26,105 nt of DNA from Oehlia diaphana (lineage: Eukaryota > Glomeromycota > Glomeromycetes > Glomerales > Glomeraceae): NCBI GenBank assembly GCA_003833135.1, contig QZLH01001293.1, positions 9,208-35,312 of the forward strand, in the 5' to 3' direction. Under the pieces are notes generated by a model. The model was not told the origin of the DNA. It saw only the letters and a program-made list of their open reading frames with translations, and searched no databases. Numbering within the stretch: the stretch's first letter is position 1; every line of letters starts with the position of its first letter. Shown piece by piece: positions 19,561 to 26,105 of this stretch. A program made the position numbers and the translations under genes.

Positions 19561-22500
19561 GTATGAGTTTAATTACTATGTTTAATTCAAATAACTTAAT
19601 ATTCAAAATAACGTTTTATATTAAATAGGCTAAAATATGTCATGGGGTATCTCAGAATCCAGATACAGAAGATTACGTCATTGTTTTACAAGATAAATAT
19701 TGTGAAAAATGTGGTGAAAAATATACAAATGAACGTATTAAATGGTGTGAGCCATGTCACATAAATTATTTTAAAAATGAGTTTAAAAACTGGACCAATG
19801 GAAATGAAACAATTGATGATATCATTCTAGAAATGCAATTAAAAATTAATAAACATAATGATAAAATAGTTGAATGGATACCATACAATCAATTTATGAA
19901 TATTGAAGAAATAAGAAAAGTTGATGATAATACTGCTACTATATATTCTGCATTGTGGAATAATGGTTCATTACGTTATAATGAATATAAAAAGGAATGT
20001 ATAAGAAACCCTAATTTAAAAGTTACATTAAAATGTTTTAGAGATTTACAAGATATTTTTGATAAATTGCTTAATGAGGTATGGGAATTATTTTTTAAAT
20101 TTAACTTAATTACTTTAAAATATAATAACTTTATTTTATCTAATAGAATAAAAATTACAACATTGGGATATCACAAAATCCAGATACAAAAGAATACATC
20201 ATTGTTCAAGATAAATATTGTGAAAAATGTGGTGAAAAATATACAAATAAACGTATTAATTGGTGTGAGTCATGTCACATAAATTATTTTAAAAATGAGT
20301 TAATAAACTGGACCAGTGGAAATGAAGAAATTGATGATTTTATTCAAAAAATGCAATTAAAAATTAATAGTTTCACTGATAAAATAGTTGAATGGATACC
20401 ATACAATCAATTTATGAATATTGAAGAAATAGGAAAAGTTGTTGATAAAACTGCTACTATATATTCAGCATTGTGGAATAATGGTTCATTGTGTTATAAT
20501 AAATGTAAAAAGAAATGGACAAGAGACACTAATATAAAAGTTACATTAAAATGTTTTAATGATTCACAAAATATTATTGATGAATTGCTTAATGAGGTAT
20601 GGAAATTATTTATAAACTTAAATACTTTAAGAAATAGTAACTTTATTTATATTTAATAGATTGAAAGATACTATACATATGGGATATCTCAAAACCCAAA
20701 TACAAAAGAATATATCATTGTTTTAGAGAGTGGAATGTATGGATTGCATCGGACATATCACATAAATTACGTAAATTATTTAAAAAATAATTTTACAAAA
20801 TGGACTAGTGGAAACGAACAAATTGATATTCTTATTCAAAAATTGCAATTAACAGTCGATAGAAATATATGCGAGTGGATACCATACAATCAGTTTGTTA
20901 ATACTAAGGTAATAGAAAAAAATGATTTACTTACAATACATTCAGCTACATGGAATGGTAGTCCATCATATTATAACTCTATTAAAGAGGAAATGATAAG
21001 AAAGCCTAAAAAAGTTACGTTGATTACATTAAATTATTTAAATAAATCACAAAATATGATTGATGATTTTCTTAATAAGGTATAAAATTATTTTAGTTTG
21101 ATTCAAATTCTTTTTTTTTTTTTTTAATATAATAATTTATTTACATTAAACAGGTTAAAGATATACTGATGGTTAACAACTGTAAAGTATATGATTCCTT
21201 CCATGAGAAGTATTATTCTTTAATGTGTGGAATATCTCAAAATCCAGACACAGGAAATTATATCATAGTTTCACAGGATGAATATTGTGAAAAATGCAGT
21301 AACCAATATACAGATATATATGATCAGTGGTGTAATTTATGTCAAATGATTGAAAATAGTTCAATAAATTGGAGTGGGAATAAAAAAATTGATGATTTAA
21401 TTCAAGAAATGCAATTGAAAAATTGTTATCTTCATAGTGAAATGGTTGAATGGATACCATACAATCAAATTATTAATATTAAAGAAACTGCAAAAGATAA
21501 TAACAATACTGCTATTACTATATATTCAGCAATATGGAAGAATGGTCCATTATATATTAGTAAGGAATGGATAAGAAACTCCTATACAAATGTTGTATTA
21601 AAATCTTTGGATATCAATGAATTTCCTAGTAAGGTATGATAATTATTTTATAAGTTTAATTTAATACTTCAAATAAATAGACATTTATACTTATTAATAT
21701 ATGTAGGCTAACAATCATAATGACATATATGGAATATATGGAATATCTCAAAACCCAGATACTAAAGAATATATCATGGTTTTATCGAATAATAAATATT
21801 GTGAAATATGTGGTGAATTATATACACGTGAAAATATTAGATGGTGTAAATCATGTCATATAAATAAAAACTGGACCAGTGGAAATGAAATGATTGATAA
21901 TTTTATTCTAGAAATGCAATTAAAAATTTATTTTGATGATGATAAAATAGTTGAATGGATACCATACAATCAATTTATTAACATTAAAGAAATGGTAAAA
22001 AATAATAATACTACTGTTATTATGTACACAGCAATATGGAAAAATGGTCCATTATATTATAAAAATAAATGGATAAGAAATTCTAATGAAAACGTTGTAC
22101 TAAATTACTTAACACTAGATTTTAAGGAATTTTTCAATAAGATCAATGAGGTATGAAACTTTTTTATATGCCAACTTAAATATTTTACTCAGATAATCAT
22201 TTATTTTTTATTTATAGGTTAATAATGACGATTGTATATATGGAATATCTCAAAATCCAGATACAAAAAATTATTTTATAGTTTTAAATGATAAGAAATG
22301 TATACCATGGTTAATTTTACAAAATAATTTTACAAATTTAAGTGGAAATGAAATAATTGATAATTTTATTCAAGAAATGCAATTAAAAATTAATTATTGG
22401 ACTCATTTAATAGTTGAATGGATACCATATAATCAATTTACTGATATTAAAGAAATTGAGAAAGTTGATAATAATGCTGCTATTACATATTCAGCAATAT

Positions 22501-24617
22501 GGAAAAATGGTCCACTATATTATAGATATGATAAAAAGAAATGGATAAGGAATCCTAATAAAAAAGTTATATTAAATTGCTTAGTATTAGATATTGAGAA
22601 ATTTCTTAATAAGGTATAAAAAATTATTTACAAATTTAATAACTTAAATATTCAAAGAAATAACTATTTTATTTAATAGGTTAACAAATATAGTTACATA
22701 TATGGAATATCTCAAAATCCAAATACAAATGATTATATTCTAGTTCTTCAAGATAGGAAATGTAAAAGATGTGGTAAACCATACAATGATTTAGAAAATA
22801 AATGGTGTAAGCTATGCGAAATAAATTATATACAAAAAAATTTCACAAATTGGAGTGGAAATAAAATAATTGATAATTACATTCAAGGAAAGCAAATAAT
22901 GATAAATGGTTTCAATGATATAGTAGTTGAATGGATACCATACAATCAGTTTATTAATATTGAAGAAATTGGAATAATTGATGATAATGTTGCTATTATC
23001 TATTCAGCAATATGGAAGAATGGTCCATTAAATTATTATAAGGAAGATAGAAAAGAATGGATAAAGAATTCTTATAAAAAAGTTATATTAAAATGCTTAA
23101 CGTTAGATATCAATAAATTTTTGATTGAGGTATGAAAATTATTTACATTTAACTTAAATATTTTACTTCAAATAATAATTTATTCGTAATTAATAGGCTA
23201 ACAATTATAATGATATATATGGAATATCTCAAAACCCAAATACAAATGATTATATTTTAGTTTTTCTAAATGATCAGTATTGTAATAGATGTTGCAAGCC
23301 ATATAGTAATTTAGAAAAGAAATGGTGTAAATCATGTCAAATAAATTATATACAAAATAATTTGACAAATTGGAGTGAAAATCAAAAAATTAATGATTTT
23401 GTTCGAGAAATGCAATTGAAAATTGATGATGATAATAATATAATATTTGAATGGATACCATATGATCAGTTTGATTATATTGAAGAAGTAGGTAAAGGTG
23501 GTTTTGCTACAATTTATTCAGCAATATGGAAAGATGGTCTATTAAAATTTAATTATAGTAATAAGATATACAGAAGAGATAATTATAAAGAAGTTGCATT
23601 AAAATGTATAGATAATTCACACAATATTACTGACGAATTTTTAAATGAGGTATGAAATTTCTTAATAATTTTAAAACTATTTAATCTATTGATTTTTTAT
23701 GCTTATATAGGTAAAAGCATATTCAATTACGGGTTATGAATATAATAATGTTCTTAAAGTATATGGAATATCTCAAAACCCCATTACAGAAAATCATATT
23801 ATAGTTCTTCAATATGCAAAATGTGGAAGTATTAATAATTGGATGCATTATTTCTATAAAGATATTAATCATATAACTAAATATCATTTATTTATTGATA
23901 TACTTAGTGGTCTTGAAGAAGTTCATCAGAAGCAGATGTTTCACCAAGATTTTCATATAGGAAATATACTAGTTAATAATAATGAAGATTTTGTTGGCAT
24001 TCCTTTGGGTATACATATTTCAGATATGGGATTATGTGGAGAAGTTGGTGATAAAGATAAAGCAAAAATTTATGGAGTGATGCCTTATGTTGCCCCTGAA
24101 GTATTAAGAGGCAAGCCTTATACTCAAGCAGCAGATATATATAGCTTTGGCATGGTTATGTATTATATAATAACTGGAAGACAACCTTTTGAAAATTGTG
24201 CTCATGATGGTTTATTAGCATTAGATATATGTAGAGGAATTAGACCCGAAATACCTGAAATACCTGAATTCAAATCAAATCAGTATATTGATCTAATGAA
24301 AAAGTGTTGGGATTCGGATCCAGATAATAGACCAAATGTTAAATCAATTTCAATTAATTTAAATGTTAGTGAATTTAGAGATGATATTAAAAAAGCAGAA
24401 AAATATTTCTTTAAAGAATATGAAGAAAACAAACAATTAACTACTACTCATCCACAAGCTATTTATACATCTCGGTTACTTAATCCTTATACAGAAGGAC
24501 TTGCAACTTATTTTACAGAGTAAGTTATATTCATTTAAATTCCCTAATTTATCAATTATTTTTAAAATAAATTCATTAAAATTTAAAATTATTAATAGAA
24601 TAAATGATGAAAAATGA
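19159..24617 (+). CDS. Giant multi-module protein kinase: nine N-lobe modules and one C-lobe
   Basis: Exons: 19159-19560, 19629-20078, 20147-20596, 20660-21079, 21154-21633, 21707-22150, 22218-22613, 22680-23129, 23197-23649, 23711-24519, 24599-24617. All introns are 61-79 bp, GT-AG, and leave one open frame of about 1,590 codons. Exons 1-9 each carry WTSGN-type and EWIPYNQF motifs and strands beta1-3 of a tyrosine-kinase-like N-lobe; seven have a four-Cys ribbon. Exon 10 holds the only C-lobe: HQDFHIGN catalytic loop (about residue 1393), DMG (about 1420), APE (about 1443) and DIYSFGM. Only exon 9 has the loop GKGGFATIY with the VALK lysine. Such ribbon-plus-kinase proteins with one N-lobe are an expanded family in Rhizophagus; the ninefold repetition is the oddity. 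Substrate unknown. It could instead yield alternative isoforms, or be a non-functional array. Confidence 0.72.
19629..20078 (+). repeat. Kinase module 2
   Basis: Codes 150 residues. The order is GVSQNPDTEDYVIVLQD, ribbon CEKC-X11-CEPC, NWTNGNETID, EWIPYNQF, RKVDDNTATIY (no glycine loop), VTLKC (Lys kept) and LLNE. Phase 0 at both ends. Very close to module 3. Confidence 0.82.
20147..20596 (+). repeat. Kinase module 3
   Basis: Codes 150 residues, the same length as module 2 and the closest copy to it: GISQNPDTKEYIIV, CEKC...WCESC, EWIPYNQFMNIEEIGK, VVDKTATIYSALW, VTLKC and LLNE. The glycine loop is lost; the beta3 Lys is kept. Confidence 0.82.
20660..21079 (+). repeat. Kinase module 4, ribbon lost
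   Basis: Codes 140 residues. After GISQNPNTKEYIIVLE the four-Cys ribbon is replaced by SGMYGLHRTYHINY, which has no Cys. The beta3 position reads VTLITL (Lys to Ile), and the glycine loop is gone (KNDLLTIH). The reading frame is still intact. Confidence 0.8.
21154..21633 (+). repeat. Kinase module 5
   Basis: The longest module, 160 residues, owing to an extended start (VKDILMVNNCKVYDSFHEKYYSL). The ribbon is CEKC...WCNLC, then NWSGNKKIDDLI, EWIPYNQI, a lost glycine loop, VVLKS (Lys kept) and PSK at the donor. Confidence 0.8.
21707..22150 (+). repeat. Kinase module 6
   Basis: Codes 148 residues. A six-base doubling gives IYGIYGISQNPDT at the start. The ribbon is CEIC...WCKSC. EWIPYNQF is present. 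Beta3 reads VVLNY (Lys to Asn) and the glycine loop is absent. Confidence 0.8.
22218..22613 (+). repeat. Kinase module 7, ribbon lost
   Basis: The shortest complete-entry module, 132 residues. The ribbon is deleted: the sequence runs NDKKCIPWLILQNNF and the SGN motif reads NLSGNEIID. EWIPYNQF is present. Beta3 reads VILNC (Lys to Asn), with no glycine loop. Confidence 0.8.
22680..23129 (+). repeat. Kinase module 8
   Basis: Codes 150 residues: YGISQNPNTNDYILVLQD, ribbon CKRC...WCKLC, NWSGNKIIDNYI, EWIPYNQF, GIIDDNVAIIYSAIW (no glycine loop), VILKC (Lys kept) and LIE. Confidence 0.8.
23197..23649 (+). repeat. Kinase module 9, the only N-lobe with a glycine-rich loop
   Basis: Codes 151 residues. 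Ribbon CNRC...WCKSC, then EWIPYDQF, EEVGKGGFATIYSAIWKDG and VALKC, and FLNE at the donor, supplying the alphaC glutamate region. It is the module adjacent to the C-lobe exon and the only one with full ATP-site determinants. Confidence 0.85.
23711..24617 (+). other. Kinase C-lobe exons (10 and 11)
   Basis: Exon 10 (23711-24519) starts VKAYSITG, repeats the GISQNP segment (GISQNPITENHIIVLQ) found at the start of modules 2-9, then continues into the hinge and the whole C-lobe with HQD, DMG, APE, DIYSFGM and CWDSDPDNRP. Its frame would stop at 24521-24523, but that TAA lies inside a consensus GTAAGT donor at 24520. Splicing to 24599 (TTAATAG acceptor) gives the short tail TEINDEK and a stop at 24615-24617. 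Either ending is possible. Confidence 0.75.
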
Positions 24618-26105
24618 TCGAATTAATTTACCAGGAAATTTTATCACCGTACTTTTTTTTTATTAAATGACTTATTATAGGAATGTATTTTATTCGTTTT
24701 TATATTTATGACGAAAATATTTTTATATAAATTAGGATATTAACTGATTTCTGTTATGTTTGTTCAACACTGATTAAATGATTATAGAGTATGTGTAAAA
24801 CTTTTTTACATAAATATCAGTTTGTAATTGAGCAATAAAATTAAATCAAGTCTTTTCATTATGTTCATTACCTTAGTATTTGATATCTATATTAAATAAA
24901 ATTTTTTTTTTCATATTTGTTTCTGCTCCCGAAAAACTAATATATTTCAAGTGATTTATATCCCATTTCATTTAATAATTTTTACAAAAATTTAATTGAA
25001 AAAAAGGAAAAAAAATTAGTTTTGTAAAAGAATATTTTTATTATTTGTTTCTTATATGATATAAAAACACAATTTGATAACTTACTAAAATATTTTACTC
25101 GCGGATTTTAAATAATGTTATTAACTCGGTACTTTATAATTCAATTACTTAATCTTTAAAAAGTAAGAATTTTTATTTTTGCAATCTTGCGAAATTAAAT
25201 TTCAATAAAATCTCATCACGTTCTCATTACCTTCCAAAAAAACCATTTTAATAAAATGATTTCTTCAACAATTTTCTATGGGAAGTAAGATCAATGATTC
25301 ATTTCCTAGTTTTAATTATCTATTAAATAGTAAATACAGGTAAAATTGATAATTTTTTATTATATTTTTTTAATAAAGATGTTAGTTATTAACTGAACAA
25401 GACGAACCTATTTGTATTTTAAAGGAATCATGAGAAAAAAAGCCAGTCCGTCCATGAATACTGGAATTTTCAACTACAGAATATAATAGGCAGTTTTATT
25501 TTGCTATCCTGAATGTTGTTGGCTTTCATTTATATAGCTTTTTAAGGTATATATTGAAGGTAATCTCATAATACTTTTATTGTTTCATAGGCAGTTCTAT
25601 CTCCTCTACTATAATTGAAATAGCTCATCGCAAATTATTTACATGGAATGATATTTTATTCCTTTTGCTTGATTACGATTCCTGAAAGTTGGTTAGTCAC
25701 TTAAACACATTTCTACAGTAAAAAAACTTGACTGTTTTATTTAATAAATTATTTTATTATTAAAGTCTACTTTTCTAACCATAATTGTTAGATTTAAGTG
25801 TATATATATCTACAGTATATGTACTGTACAGTAAAATTTTCTTCTCGTCGAGACGCCCAAACTCGTTTTAAAGAACAAAGGAATAAAAAAAAAAGATCTC
25901 ACATTTGTCATACTTTAATAGTGTAACAATTTTGTATGATAAAATTTTTTAACGGATGTGATCGTTTCAAATTTTTGAAGTTTATTAGGTTTTTGGCGAT
26001 AGTATGTTTTTGAAGTGGTGATCATCCTGCATTACCTTCCTTATTTATTCACTTTTTCGCTTAATTTGTAGTTTGTCCTCCGATCTTCATGCAGATTTTC
26101 ATCTT
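24618..26105. other. Gene-free stretch after the kinase gene
   Basis: No coding region, RNA gene or mobile element recognised. A perfect 12-bp palindrome TACTGTACAGTA lies at 25822-25833. A-tract and T-tract rich throughout. Confidence 0.45.

Noticed and set aside
21263..21460. 65-codon frame on - inside the kinase gene
   Set aside because: Antisense shadow of module 5.
25822..25833. Perfect 12-bp palindrome TACTGTACAGTA
   Set aside because: Short palindromes of this composition are expected by chance; no gene nearby gives it meaning.

Overview
The window looks like nuclear DNA of a filamentous fungus, most likely an arbuscular mycorrhizal fungus of the Rhizophagus type (Glomeromycotina). 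The reasons are the very AT-rich, T/A-tract-laden intergenic DNA, short GT-AG introns, tandem BTB-BACK-TLDc genes, the tandemly repeated kinase family with the EWIPY...QF signature, and the remains of a Crinkler (CRN) effector-type gene. The organism is inferred from protein families only; no database search was possible.

Layout. 1-1067: gene-free, with a candidate short non-autonomous Helitron (410-600). 1133-8469: four paralogous BTB-BACK-TLDc genes, three on + (1133-2607, 3083-4638, 5386-6337) and one on - (8469-6975). Each has one intron at the identical place (a phase-2 break inside a Lys codon at the end of the BTB domain). Only the second copy is intact. The first has a nonsense codon, the third has lost its TLDc domain to unrelated sequence, and the fourth has a frameshift. 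All three lesions fall at the BACK/TLDc boundary, so each broken copy still encodes a BTB-BACK protein of about 260-286 residues.

8470-15100: mostly gene-free. It holds a 273-bp inverted-repeat element with TAA flanks (8917-9189), an initiator tRNA-Met gene (10949-11020) with an odd anticodon-stem mismatch, a decayed CRN gene on - (about 12415-11568), a second inverted-repeat element of about 380 bp (12847-13226), and a large GT/pyrimidine-rich satellite-like array (about 13590-15090) with strong G-quadruplex potential.

15100-19110: AT-rich DNA holding one decayed copy of the kinase module (about 17700-18090). 19159-24617: the most striking locus. Ten short phase-compatible introns join eleven exons into one open frame of about 1,590 codons. 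Nine tandem exons each carry a kinase N-lobe preceded (in seven of nine) by a four-Cys ribbon, followed by a single kinase C-lobe exon. Only the ninth N-lobe retains a glycine-rich loop. Every module exon is in phase 0 at both ends, so any subset could be skipped or any one joined to the C-lobe without losing frame: a possible variable/constant, cassette-exon kinase. The alternative is that it is simply a multi-pseudo-N-lobe kinase produced by unequal exchange. 24618-26105: nothing coding seen.
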